Assembly: GCF_029937755.1 (NCBI RefSeq)
Contig: NZ_JAPYPG010000002.1
Span: 287,648 to 351,647, forward strand
Reading direction: 5' to 3'
DNA length: 64,000 nucleotides
Origin: Henriciella sp.
Lineage (GTDB): Bacteria > Pseudomonadota > Alphaproteobacteria > Caulobacterales > Hyphomonadaceae
Position numbers and translations under genes: made by a program. The notes beneath the pieces were generated by a model, which was not told where the DNA came from, did not search any database, and worked only from the letters and a program-made list of their open reading frames with translations. Each line of letters opens with the position of its first letter. Position 1 is the stretch's first letter. Positions 35,827 to 43,930 of this stretch are shown here, one piece after another.

Positions 35827-35961
35827 GTTGCGTTCAGATGTCCGGAAATAGGCTTTGTGGCCTTCGTATGCAGCCCGGCCGCGAAAGTTCAAGTCCCGAT
35901 GACTGATAGAGGCGATTTGAAACCCCGTGCGGCTGAAGACATTTTAATTGTATGATCAGGC

Positions 35962-35983
35962 GACAACTCACATTGGAGTTGTC
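35962..35983. repeat. 8-bp inverted repeat in the lipoprotein gene leader
   Basis: GACAACTC / GAGTTGTC with a 6-nt loop, perfect. It ends 7 nt before the AGGAGG ribosome site of the gene at 36003, so it could be an operator or an RNA hairpin modulating translation. Confidence 0.5.
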
Positions 35984-36002
35984 CTGTCACAGGAGGAGCC
36001 TA

Positions 36003-36443
36003 ATGCAAAAACTCATGCAAACCCTGACCCTGGGCGCCGCAGCAGCAGCCATGCTGGCCGCCTGCTCGTCTGCCCCGAGCAATGAAGAAGAGATGGCTGA
36101 CTGGATGAATGATGCCCGCCTTGGCGAAAAGGTGGACCGCATCTGCTTTCAGTCCAGCATCGACAATTTCCGGATGGCGACCAAAAACACGGTGATCGTC
36201 GAGAAAGGCGTGAACAAGGAATACCTGATCGAAGTCATGGGAAGCTGCCATGATCTCGCTCATGCGAATGCGCTGAGTTTCGATACCTTCCCGGGATCGG
36301 GCTGCATCAGCAAGGGCGATTCGATCTACGGCTATGACAGCGTATTTGGCCGGGACAATACCGGCATTCCACCCATGCGCTGCCCGATCAGCTCGATTTA
36401 CGAGTGGAATGAGGACGCCGTTGAGGACACGGAAGACGAATAA
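36003..36443 (+). CDS. Small lipoprotein (DUF6491-like, 146 aa)
   Basis: Type II signal peptide with lipobox L18-A19-A20-C21 (MLAACSS). The mature part has a KVDRICFQSSIDNFR motif and five further cysteines, with a Y-E-W acidic tail, resembling DUF6491. No aspartate follows the lipid-bearing Cys, so outer-membrane sorting would be the default (inference). The ATG at 36003 has AGGAGG six bases upstream; the in-frame ATG at 35952 lies before the hairpin and lacks a site. It stands alone between gatA and the minus-strand gene at 36518. Confidence 0.78.
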   Translation: MQKLMQTLTLGAAAAAMLAACSSAPSNEEEMADWMNDARLGEKVDRICFQSSIDNFRMATKNTVIVEKGVNKEYLIEVMGSCHDLAHANALSFDTFPGSGCISKGDSIYGYDSVFGRDNTGIPPMRCPISSIYEWNEDAVEDTEDE

Positions 36444-36467
36444 GCCTCTGCGCCTTCGCTCTTCAAG

Positions 36468-36501
36468 CCCCATGGTGAGCCCTGCTCCCATGGGGTTTTT
36501 T
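36468..36501 (+). terminator. Rho-independent terminator after the lipoprotein gene
   Basis: Stem CCCCATGG / CCATGGGG with a 12-nt loop, followed by six Ts. A good terminator on the plus strand. Confidence 0.85.
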
Positions 36502-36517
36502 CATCGCAGAAGGCGGC

Positions 36518-36829
36518 TCAGCTCACCAGATTAAAGAGAAAGATGAAAAACCGCGCGAGCAGGACAATACCCGCTTGCGCAAGCAGGGAAAAATACCAGG
36601 CGCTGCCGAGCTTCATTAGCCAGCCCCCGACACCGCCGGCAATTGCCATAAGAAACAACGCAACCAGCCAGTTCATCCCGACACCAAACACCAGCGTCAG
36701 GTAGCCTGCGACCAGCAGCACATGCAGGCCGGTCCATCCGCAGAATTTCAGGAAACCGTGAAAGGTCGCTTCGCGCTTGTCGACATCGACACGCGGCGGG
36801 GTCTCTGGATTGGTCACAAATTCGACCAT
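36518..36829 (-). CDS. Membrane protein with aa3-type cytochrome oxidase subunit IV-like N-terminus (103 aa)
   Basis: The REATFHGFLKFCGWTGLHVLLVAGYLTLVF stretch (about residues 19-48) resembles the small bacterial aa3 cytochrome c oxidase subunit IV domain, in which a T/F-x-GF-K motif precedes a single helix. Two more hydrophobic helices follow, so the protein is longer than a classic subunit IV. GGAGGTG lies just upstream of the ATG at 36829. It is downstream of gatC on the same strand. Assignment to the oxidase is tentative. Confidence 0.6.
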   Translation of the reverse strand: MVEFVTNPETPPRVDVDKREATFHGFLKFCGWTGLHVLLVAGYLTLVFGVGMNWLVALFLMAIAGGVGGWLMKLGSAWYFSLLAQAGIVLLARFFIFLFNLVS

Positions 36830-36938
36830 AGGGCACCTCCCTCGCTCGGGCTGAACCTCCCCTTTCCAGATCAAATCCGGACATTGGGTTTGGTTCCGAT
36901 GCGAAGTACGTGCAGGCCGGAAAGTGTTGGGCGGGTGC

Positions 36939-37226
36939 CTACTCGACCGATTTCGGAACGACGAAGAAGCCGTCCTCGCTCTTCGGCGCGTTGGCGAGGA
37001 CCTGATTCTGGATATTGCCGTCTGTGACAACATCGTCGCGCATCGGCAAGGTCGCATCGACGACCGAGGTCATCGGCTCGACACCGTCGACATCAACCTC
37101 GTTCAGCTGCTCAATCCAGCCCATGATCGCCGACAGTTCGTTGGCCAGGGGCTCAAGGCGCTCGTCCGGCACGGCAATGCGCGAAAGGCGGGCGACCTTG
37201 CGGACATCATCCTTTGTAACGCTCAT
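36939..37226 (-). CDS. gatC: Asp-tRNA(Asn)/Glu-tRNA(Gln) amidotransferase subunit C
   Basis: A 95-residue GatC, which wraps around and stabilises the GatA-GatB pair. The typical blocks are [44 protein letters not shown] and the LRDD-like [10 protein letters not shown]. It is about 1.1 kb upstream of gatA, separated by the oxidase-like gene and an opposite-strand lipoprotein gene. Divergent from ruvX with an 81-nt gap. Confidence 0.95.
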   Translation of the reverse strand: MSVTKDDVRKVARLSRIAVPDERLEPLANELSAIMGWIEQLNEVDVDGVEPMTSVVDATLPMRDDVVTDGNIQNQVLANAPKSEDGFFVVPKSVE

Positions 37227-37307
37227 CGGCTTTCTCCAATCGACAAGCGGACCGGATACGCGCTAGGCAGGCCAAATTCAAGAGACGAGCCCACAGCCTT
37301 CGCGCCC

Positions 37308-37766
37308 ATGCCAGTCACAGACCTCTTCGCCCTGCCCGCCACCGGGCCGCTGATCGGCATCGATCCGGGCACCAAGACGCTGGGCATTGCCGCCTGTGAC
37401 CGGTCGCGTCTGATAGCGTCTCCTGTCGAGACGATCAGGAAAGGGCGCAAGCTCGGCCCGTCGCTCGACCGCCTGTTTGCGATCATCGACGAGCGCGCCA
37501 CGGTCGGTCTCGTCATCGGCCTGCCGCTCAACATGGATGGCACTGAAGGCCCACGCGTCCAGTCCGCGCGCGCCCTGGCGCGAAATATCATCGCCCGGCG
37601 CGACCTGCCCATCGCTTTCCAGGATGAGCGCCTGTCCAGCGCCGAAGCCGAACGCGCCATGATTGCCGGTGATCTTTCCCGCGCACGGCGGGCCGAGCTG
37701 ATCGACGCGTCTGCCGCCGCCATTATCCTGCAGACTGCCATCGACCGGCTCGCCAACGCGACATGA
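37308..37766 (+). CDS. ruvX: Holliday junction resolvase-like protein RuvX (YqgF)
   Basis: A 152-residue RNase H-fold nuclease. The opening strand is [17 protein letters not shown] with the first catalytic Asp. [29 protein letters not shown] and the terminal [16 protein letters not shown] supply the other acidic residues. The family acts in 16S rRNA 5'-end processing and is annotated as a resolvase by fold. The ATG at 37308 begins just before the first strand; a longer open frame to 36924 covers gatC antisense and is rejected. It overlaps the next gene by ATGA. Confidence 0.92.
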   Translation: MPVTDLFALPATGPLIGIDPGTKTLGIAACDRSRLIASPVETIRKGRKLGPSLDRLFAIIDERATVGLVIGLPLNMDGTEGPRVQSARALARNIIARRDLPIAFQDERLSSAEAERAMIAGDLSRARRAELIDASAAAIILQTAIDRLANAT

Positions 37767-38689
37767 GCGCCTTCCTCGCCGCCCTCGTTCCGGTCATCCT
37801 GATTGTCGCGCTCGGCCGGTTTCTTGGATGGCGCAAGGTGCTGGCCGAAGAAGGCTGGCGGGGCATTGAGCGGCTGGCCTATGTCGTCCTGTTTCCCGCC
37901 CTGATCATTCGCGCGCTTGCCAATGCACCTTTTGAAGAAGCGCCATGGAAGCTGCCGGTTATCCTGTTGTCGGCGCAGTGCCTGCTCGGCGCTTTCGGCC
38001 TGCTGGCGCGCGCCTGGCCTGACATTACCCGTCCAGCCGTCGGGTCGATCATCCAGTCCAATGTCCGCTGGAATACCTTTGTCGCGCTCTCCATCGGAAG
38101 CGCGCTGTTTGGCGACGAGGGCCTTGCGCTGGTTTCCATTGCAGCGGCCGCCATGATCCCCGCCGCCAACATATTAAGCGTAACGGCCCTGACCGCCCAT
38201 GCAGAACGCGAGAGCATTCCGAAACGAAACCCGGTCATCGAGCTCACGCGCAATCCGCTCATCATCGCCTGTTTCATCGGCGGTCTCATGGCCGCCTTTG
38301 ACATCGAGATACCGGAGCTCCTCGATCTGTCGATCGAGTTGCTTGGACAGGGCACGATCGCCCTCGGCCTTCTGGCGGCTGGTGCAGGAATGAATGTTGG
38401 CGCGCTCGGACGCTCCGGTCTGAAGACGCTGACCTGGTCGCTGGTCCGGCTGCTCGCCCTGCCAGCCGTTGCCATCGGCGGTGCGCTCGCCCTGGGCCTG
38501 ACGGGCACGCCCTTCGCTATCGCGGTGATCTGCGCCTCGGTGCCAACGGCGACCAGCTCCTATATTCTGGCCCGCCAGCTTGGTGGAGACGCACCGCTCG
38601 CGGCCAATCTCATTGCGATGCAGACCGTCCTCTCGATCATCACCATGCCGGTGATCTGGTTCGCCTGTCTGCGGGCAGGATTCTTCTAG
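37763..38689 (+). CDS. AEC family transporter (auxin efflux carrier-like permease)
   Basis: A 308-residue inner-membrane protein with about ten hydrophobic helices in two halves of five, as in AEC (PF03547) carriers. Typical features are the opening [16 protein letters not shown] and the C-terminal [29 protein letters not shown] block. Substrates of bacterial members include malate and other organic acids; none can be assigned here. It overlaps ruvX by ATGA and precedes pyrB by 55 nt. Confidence 0.87.
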   Translation: MSAFLAALVPVILIVALGRFLGWRKVLAEEGWRGIERLAYVVLFPALIIRALANAPFEEAPWKLPVILLSAQCLLGAFGLLARAWPDITRPAVGSIIQSNVRWNTFVALSIGSALFGDEGLALVSIAAAAMIPAANILSVTALTAHAERESIPKRNPVIELTRNPLIIACFIGGLMAAFDIEIPELLDLSIELLGQGTIALGLLAAGAGMNVGALGRSGLKTLTWSLVRLLALPAVAIGGALALGLTGTPFAIAVICASVPTATSSYILARQLGGDAPLAANLIAMQTVLSIITMPVIWFACLRAGFF

Positions 38690-38744
38690 CCCCTTGCCCC
38701 CGCCCGGAATCGCGCATAAACGGCAAAAAATCGAAAGGTAAGGC

Positions 38745-39692
38745 ATGTCCATTCCGGGCTACAGCTACGAATTCAATCACACTCACCTGCTGAGCATTGA
38801 AGACCTTTCCCGTCTCGACATTGGACATATCCTCGATCTCGCCGAAGAGTTTGCCGAAGCGACCCGGCGCGGCGAACGGCCCGAACCGCACCTGAAGAAC
38901 AATACGGTCATCAACCTCTTCTTCGAAAATTCGACGCGGACCATGTCGAGCTTCGAGATCGCAGCCAAACGCCTGGGTGCGGACGTGATCACCATGCCGG
39001 TCGCTCAATCCTCCGTGAAAAAGGGCGAAACGCTCATCGACACGGCCATGACGTTGAATGCCATGGCGCCTGATGCGATCGTGATCCGTCATTCTGCCTC
39101 GGGGGGCGTGAAGCTTCTCTCCCGCAAAGTCGATTGCGCCGTGATCAATGCCGGTGACGGCACGCACCAGCATCCCACTCAAGGTCTGCTTGATACCCTC
39201 ACAATCCGGCGCGCCAAGGGCCGGATCGAGGGCCTCAAGGTCACGATCTGCGGAGACATCATCCACTCGCGCGTCGCCCGCTCGACAACGATGGCGCTGC
39301 ACATGCTCGGCGCCGAAGTCACGCTGTGCGGTCCGGCGACGCTGATGCCATCCGGGACCGACACGTGGGGCGCCGCCCGCGCCCTGAGTGATTTCGACGC
39401 CGCCATTGAGGGCGCTGACGTCGTGATGATGCTTCGCCTGCAGCTGGAGCGCATGAATGGCGCCTACCTGCCGAGCCAGCGCGAATATTTCCGCAGCTTC
39501 GGCCTCACCGCAGAGCGACTGAAACGCGCCGCGCCGGACGCTACGGTCATGCACCCTGGCCCAATGAATCGCGGGGTCGAGATTGAAAGCGCCATCGCAG
39601 ACGGCGACCGCTCTGTCATAACCGAACAGGTCGAAATGGGCGTGGCCGTGCGCGAAGCCGTGCTCAAGCTGCTGTCGGGGAGGCGCACATGA
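38745..39692 (+). CDS. pyrB: Aspartate carbamoyltransferase catalytic subunit
   Basis: A 315-residue ATCase catalytic chain making carbamoyl-aspartate in pyrimidine synthesis. The carbamoyl-phosphate loop is S63-T64-R65-T66 in [16 protein letters not shown] and [13 protein letters not shown] are also present. No pyrI regulatory-subunit gene follows. Instead it overlaps by ATGA a dihydroorotase homologue without metal ligands, the arrangement known from Pseudomonas, where the inactive PyrC' is needed to assemble active ATCase. Confidence 0.96.
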   Translation: MSIPGYSYEFNHTHLLSIEDLSRLDIGHILDLAEEFAEATRRGERPEPHLKNNTVINLFFENSTRTMSSFEIAAKRLGADVITMPVAQSSVKKGETLIDTAMTLNAMAPDAIVIRHSASGGVKLLSRKVDCAVINAGDGTHQHPTQGLLDTLTIRRAKGRIEGLKVTICGDIIHSRVARSTTMALHMLGAEVTLCGPATLMPSGTDTWGAARALSDFDAAIEGADVVMMLRLQLERMNGAYLPSQREYFRSFGLTAERLKRAAPDATVMHPGPMNRGVEIESAIADGDRSVITEQVEMGVAVREAVLKLLSGRRT

Positions 39693-40963
39693 GGCTCCAG
39701 ATCGACAATGCCCGCCTTCTCTGCCCCGCCAATGGGTGGGACGAAGCCGGATCTCTGCTGATCGAAGACGGCAAGATCGCTGAAATTGGCAAGGTCACCG
39801 GCAAGGCTGACGAGACAATCGATGCTGACGGCCTCTGTCTCTCGCCCGGCCTGATCGACTTGCGCGTCAAGACAGGCGAACCGGGCGCCGAGCAGAAGGA
39901 AACGCTCGCCACCGCTTCGCGTGCAGCCGTCGCCGGCGGCGTCACCAGCATGGTCGTCATGCCGGACACCAATCCGGTCATCGACGATGTCGCGCTGGTC
40001 CAGTTCATCGCCAATCGCGGCAAGGAAACCTCGAAGACGCGGATCTATGCTGCCGGCGCGCTGACCAAGGGGTTGAAAGGTGAGGCGATGGCGGAGATGG
40101 GCCTGATGTCGGACTCCGGCGCGGTCTTCTTCACCAATGGTGACCTGCCGATTTCGGATGCCTCGGTCCTTCGCCGGACCATGGCCTATGCTGCAAGCTG
40201 TGGCGCCCTCGTTTCCAGCCGGGCTGACGACCATGCCCTTGCAAAACGTGGCGTCATGAATTCCGGAGCCTTGGCAGCCCGCATCGGTCTCTCCGGCCTT
40301 CCACGGGAAGCCGAGTGGATCGGGCTCGCGCGCGACCTTCTTCTGGCCGAAGCCACAAAGTGCACCCTACTGGTCGACCAGGTTTCCACAGCGCGCAGTA
40401 TCGAGATGATCAAGGCAGCACGGGCCCGGGGGGTGAAGGTCTGGGCCAGCGTTGCGGCCCACCACCTCTTCTTCAACGAACTCGATGTCGGGGACTATCT
40501 CACCTACTGCAAGGTAAACCCGCCTTTCCGCAGCGAAGAGGACCGACAGGCCCTGATCGACGCCCTGGCGCATGGCGAGATCGACGCGGTGGTTTCCGCT
40601 CATGATCCACAGCCGCCGGAAGAAAAGCGTCTGCCCTTCGCAGAGGCCAGCTTCGGGGCCGCAGGCCTGGAGACGGTCCTCTCTGCCCTGTTGGTGCTTG
40701 TACAGGATGAGCGCCTCTCCATGCTGGATGCGTTGATGCCGCTGACCGCCAGCCCGGCCAATATCATCGGCGTCCCGCAGGGTCAGTTGAAGGAAGGGGC
40801 CCCCGCCGACCTCATCCTGTTCGATCCGGAAAAGCCGTGGTTCTGCGAACGCGAACATCTGCGGTCGCGCTCCCTCAACTCGCCCTTCGACGGTCGGCGA
40901 ATGGTGGGACGCGTGATGCGCACGATTATTGGCGGCGAGACGGTGTTCGAGCGCGGGACCTAG
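39689..40963 (+). CDS. pyrX: Non-catalytic dihydroorotase homologue (PyrC'/PyrX type)
   Basis: A 424-residue amidohydrolase-fold protein clearly related to class I dihydroorotases ([47 protein letters not shown]). The zinc-binding HxH is replaced by R59-V-K61. The usual H-V-S-T is Q231-V-S-T, and the T-D-H-A-P-H metal/catalytic motif reads S-A-H-D-P-Q (303-308). It is therefore very unlikely to hydrolyse dihydroorotate. Like Pseudomonas PyrC', it is coupled to pyrB (ATGA) and probably acts as a structural subunit of ATCase. A true pyrC should lie elsewhere. Automatic annotation would call this pyrC. Confidence 0.88.
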   Translation: MRLQIDNARLLCPANGWDEAGSLLIEDGKIAEIGKVTGKADETIDADGLCLSPGLIDLRVKTGEPGAEQKETLATASRAAVAGGVTSMVVMPDTNPVIDDVALVQFIANRGKETSKTRIYAAGALTKGLKGEAMAEMGLMSDSGAVFFTNGDLPISDASVLRRTMAYAASCGALVSSRADDHALAKRGVMNSGALAARIGLSGLPREAEWIGLARDLLLAEATKCTLLVDQVSTARSIEMIKAARARGVKVWASVAAHHLFFNELDVGDYLTYCKVNPPFRSEEDRQALIDALAHGEIDAVVSAHDPQPPEEKRLPFAEASFGAAGLETVLSALLVLVQDERLSMLDALMPLTASPANIIGVPQGQLKEGAPADLILFDPEKPWFCEREHLRSRSLNSPFDGRRMVGRVMRTIIGGETVFERGT

Positions 40964-40973
40964 AGTCCCGCGC
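40951..40973. repeat. 9-bp hairpin over both stop codons of pyrX and tetR
   Basis: GCGCGGGAC / GTCCCGCGC with the 5-nt loop CTAGA, which contains both stop codons. There is no U-tract on either strand, so it is not a standard intrinsic terminator, but it can end or protect both convergent transcripts. Confidence 0.55.
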
Positions 40974-41541
40974 GCAACACGCCCATGATCCGCTCTCGAA
41001 AAGCTACGGCATCGATGCGCACACCGCGTGTCAGCACATCAACTTCCGCACCCCGGCAGATCGCCGTGAGCAGGTTGGCTGTCCGCGAGGCATCCGGTTG
41101 ACCGAGGGCTTCGAGCGCCGCCCCAATGGCGCGTGGCAACTGCGCTGACCAGTTCGTGACCGCTTGCTTGAGGTCGGAATCGCGCTGCGCTTTGGCAATC
41201 ATTTCATATTCGAAAGCCGCGAGCTCTGCCTGATCCGGCCCGAGACTTGTCATTGTGGTCAGGAAACGGGCGATTTCATCGAACGATGTCAGCGGACGCA
41301 CCGAGAGGGCTGCCTTCAGGCCGCGACCGTAATCTTCCATATAGAGAAGGAAGGCCTCGCGGATCAGTTCGTCACGTGTCTTGAAATGATAGGTCAGCGT
41401 GCCTGGAGACATCTGCATGTCGCTCGCCAGCAAGCGATGCGTGACACGATCAGCGCCGTGCTGTGCAATCAGGCCAATCGCGGCACGCAAGATGCGCTCG
41501 CGGGCGGGCATGGTTTTATCTGGTTCGCTTGCCTGAGCCAT
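40960..41541 (-). CDS. TetR-family transcriptional regulator
   Basis: A 193-residue TetR-type repressor. The N-terminal HTH covers about residues 14-60 (RERILRAAIGLIAQHGADRVTHRLLASDMQMSPGTLTYHFKTRDELI), and the rest is a helical ligand-binding domain. The start at 41541 sits inside an imperfect dyad that includes the promoter, suggesting autorepression. The frame is open to 41676 but the extra part is not HTH-like. Its stop overlaps pyrX by CTAG. Target genes unknown; the motif-rich gap and plsY lie upstream. Confidence 0.88.
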   Translation of the reverse strand: MAQASEPDKTMPARERILRAAIGLIAQHGADRVTHRLLASDMQMSPGTLTYHFKTRDELIREAFLLYMEDYGRGLKAALSVRPLTSFDEIARFLTTMTSLGPDQAELAAFEYEMIAKAQRDSDLKQAVTNWSAQLPRAIGAALEALGQPDASRTANLLTAICRGAEVDVLTRGVRIDAVAFRERIMGVLRAGL

Positions 41542-41580
41542 TACCGTACAATCATACGAGGTAAAATCAGTCGGTTGCAA
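41541..41580 (-). promoter_or_regulatory. Candidate tetR promoter with overlapping operator
   Basis: On the minus strand TTGCAA (41580-41575), 18-nt spacer, TATGAT (41556-41551). The -10 is only 9 nt from the ATG, so the transcript would be leaderless or nearly so. TTACC...GGTAA (41541-41564) and an inner CGTA-N6-TACG form dyads over the -10 and start codon, a plausible autoregulatory operator. Confidence 0.4.
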
Positions 41581-42112
41581 GGCCTGCGCCGGATCATTCA
41601 AGACAAGTCGAAATGCTTCAGCTCTAGTCTGATGTCTGGGGACCGGATGACTGCTCATGGATGTAGGCGTTTGCATATATCGTATAAAAGCACGAATCCT
41701 GTTTCAGGAGTTCGATTCCGGGGATTCAGGTCCTGCCTTGTCGAATAATTCTTGTCGGAAGTCTCACTTCGTACGTTTGAACGATGCCGGGAAGTCAATC
41801 ACCGCCCCTGTGGATAAGTTTACACGCTCCAAGCGCACCCGTTCAGCGCACTGCAAAGACCAGCCGCGCGAAATTGGCTCGCCTGTCAGGCGAGAAACAT
41901 CCGAGATCTGTAATAAATTCGGGTTTGAACGCCCGATTTCGGTACACACGAAATACCCGAGTTTGTACATTTGAACGAGAGGTTTCGGCCGTCCCGCGGC
42001 GAGCTGTCACGATCACAATCGGGTCACAGAGCGCTTGACCGGCCAGATCATCACAAGGACAAGACCAGTAAGCTGACACCCATACCGGCTGATTAATTCC
42101 AGGGACCTGTTG
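41542..42112. promoter_or_regulatory. 571-bp non-coding region between tetR and plsY, rich in motifs
   Basis: No convincing gene. It contains three copies of TTTGAACG (41776-41783, 41924-41931, 41970-41977); copies 1 and 3 share GTAC-N-TTTGAACG. It also has a 17-bp perfect palindrome CTCGCCTG-T-CAGGCGAG (41878-41894), an ATTTCG / CGAAAT dyad (41936-41954), and a perfect DnaA box (41809-41817). The plsY promoter must lie in the right half. It is the longest gene-free stretch in the window. Confidence 0.55.
41809..41817 (-). promoter_or_regulatory. Perfect DnaA box
   Basis: TTATCCACA on the minus strand (TGTGGATAA on the plus). A single perfect 9-mer in non-coding DNA. No cluster of further boxes or AT-rich unwinding element is visible beside it, so an origin is not claimed. 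Confidence 0.45.
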
Positions 42113-42724
42113 ATGACCTACCTGCCCTTCGTCTTTTCTGTTCTCGGCGGCTATCTGCTCGGCTCGATCCCGTTCGGCCTGCTGATAACCAGAGCGGCTG
42201 GCCTTGGCGACATCCGTCAGATCGGTTCCGGCAATATCGGCGCGACCAATGTACTGCGAACCGGCCGCAAGGATCTCGCGCTTGTCACGCTCCTGCTGGA
42301 CAGCTTCAAGGCCGGCCTCGCGGTCCTGATCTTCGCGCTCATTTTCTCGGACAGAGATACGGGACTGGTCGCCGGTGCCGCCGCATTTCTCGGACACTGC
42401 TATCCGGCCTGGCTCGGCTTCAAGGGCGGCAAGGGCGTGGCGACCTATGCAGGCTTGCTTGTCTTTGCCTCGCTCAAGGGACTGATGGTCGGTGGGCCCA
42501 TCTGGCTGATCATGTTCGCCGTGTTCCGTATTTCATCGCTGGCCGCTCTCACGGCCGCCGCCCTCGTCCCCCTCGGCGCCTTGCTGCTCGGTGAGACACA
42601 CTTCGCCGTTGGCGTGCTGGCCGTGCTGAGCTTGCTCGTCTTCTGGACGCACCGCGCCAATCTCGCCCGGCTTCTGAGAGGCACCGAGCCGAAATTCGGT
42701 CAGAAGAAGAAGGATGCCGGATGA
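42113..42724 (+). CDS. plsY: Acyl-phosphate:glycerol-3-phosphate acyltransferase
   Basis: A 203-residue polytopic inner-membrane enzyme that adds the first acyl chain to glycerol-3-phosphate. The three catalytic loops are present: GYLLGSIPFG, GSGNIGATNVLRTG and AWLGFKGGKGVAT. About seven hydrophobic helices are visible. AGGGA lies about 8 nt before the ATG at 42113; a TTG at 42110 is in frame. It overlaps dprA by ATGA, a common pairing. Confidence 0.95.
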   Translation: MTYLPFVFSVLGGYLLGSIPFGLLITRAAGLGDIRQIGSGNIGATNVLRTGRKDLALVTLLLDSFKAGLAVLIFALIFSDRDTGLVAGAAAFLGHCYPAWLGFKGGKGVATYAGLLVFASLKGLMVGGPIWLIMFAVFRISSLAALTAAALVPLGALLLGETHFAVGVLAVLSLLVFWTHRANLARLLRGTEPKFGQKKKDAG

Positions 42725-43797
42725 GGGCGCCGGAAGACGAGGCGGAGCGGATCGACTGGGTCGCCCTCGCACGGGCGCCCCGCATTGGCCCGGTCACCTT
42801 CTTTCAGCTCATCGCCCGTTACGGCACGCCCGGTGACGTGTTAAGCGCCATGCCGTACATCTCGGCAGACCGCGATGCCGCACACCGCGAGCTGGAAGCC
42901 GCGCACAGCCTTGGAGCTGACATCCTGACAGCCGCCGACGCAGGTTTCCCCGGTGCGCTCTCAACCCTCTCGCCGCCACCGCCTGTCATCACGGTGCGCG
43001 GACAAGTTGACCTCTTCGCCAAGCCAGCCATCGCGCTCGTCGGCGCCAGGGACGCCTCTGCGGCCGGCCGCAAGATCGCGCGTCAGCTGGCCGCCGGTCT
43101 CGGAGCAGCAGGATTTGTCACTGTCTCCGGCCTCGCGCGCGGGATTGATGGAGAGGCTCATGCGGCCAGCCTCGAGACCGGGACGATCGCCGTTCTCGCG
43201 GGCAGCGTGGACCAGGTCTATCCACCTCAGCACGGCGACCTTTACCAGGCGGTCTGCGAGCAGGGCATAATTGTCTCCGAACGGGCGCTTGGGCATCGCG
43301 CCACGGCCCGCGACTTCCCACGCCGTAACCGTATCATCACGGGCCTCGCTCTCGGCACTGTCGTGATCGAAGCAGCAGAGCGGTCCGGGTCGCTGATTTC
43401 CGCACGCATGGCTGGCGAACAGGGGCGTGAAGTCATGGCCGTACCCGGCTCCCCCCTTGATCCGCGCGCCGCTGGAACCAACCGGCTGCTCCGCAATGGC
43501 GCTACACTGGTGCGTCATGCCGGTGATGTTGTTGAGGCCGTCTCCGCGCAGCTGCGTGAGGACGGCCATATCGACTGGGCCCCTGTCCTGCCGCTGGACC
43601 CGCCTGCGCCCCAGCCTGATCAGGCAGACGGGCTGGCCGCTCGAGTCCTGGAAGCACTCTCTCCCACGCCCCTGCCCATCGCCGAGATTGCGCGTGCCAG
43701 CAACTGTTCGGCCCGCCAGTGCGCGGCCCTGCTCATGGAGCTGGAAATCGATGGCAAGGCGCTGACCCATGCCGGCGGCCTGGCCTCTCGCACCTGA
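42721..43797 (+). CDS. dprA: DNA-processing protein DprA
   Basis: A 358-residue DprA/Smf, which loads RecA onto incoming single-stranded DNA during transformation. An N-terminal SAM-like domain precedes the Rossmann DprA domain with ALVGARDASAAGRKIARQL, VSGLARGIDGEAHAASLE, RNRIITGLALGTVVIEA and GSLISARMAGEQGREVMAVPG. A C-terminal winged helix (LSPTPLPIAEIARASNCSARQCAALLMELE) completes the usual three-part plan. No other competence genes are in view. Confidence 0.95.
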   Translation: MRAPEDEAERIDWVALARAPRIGPVTFFQLIARYGTPGDVLSAMPYISADRDAAHRELEAAHSLGADILTAADAGFPGALSTLSPPPPVITVRGQVDLFAKPAIALVGARDASAAGRKIARQLAAGLGAAGFVTVSGLARGIDGEAHAASLETGTIAVLAGSVDQVYPPQHGDLYQAVCEQGIIVSERALGHRATARDFPRRNRIITGLALGTVVIEAAERSGSLISARMAGEQGREVMAVPGSPLDPRAAGTNRLLRNGATLVRHAGDVVEAVSAQLREDGHIDWAPVLPLDPPAPQPDQADGLAARVLEALSPTPLPIAEIARASNCSARQCAALLMELEIDGKALTHAGGLASRT

Positions 43798-43930
43798 GCT
43801 CGGGGCCATCCGGCTGACAGGAAGGCAACAGCTCACGTGAAATCCCTGCAAGCTGCAGACGCAATGGCTGGACGCCGCTGGCGGTGCCGCTTATGCGGAA
43901 TGTCTGGGTATGAGTAGAGCGGGAGGCCCC

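Noticed and set aside
41670-41745. A possible tRNA because of a GTTCGATTCC T-loop-like string
   Set aside because: The flanking bases do not pair as a T-arm and no acceptor, D or anticodon arm can be drawn around it.
41657-42038. Small open frames (68 to 105 codons) inside the tetR-plsY gap
   Set aside because: No ribosome sites, no family resemblance, and they overlap each other on both strands; the region looks regulatory.
41542-42112. A chromosomal or plasmid replication origin around the perfect DnaA box
   Set aside because: Only one perfect box is seen, without a cluster, an AT-rich unwinding element, or neighbours such as dnaA, hemE, parAB or gidA.
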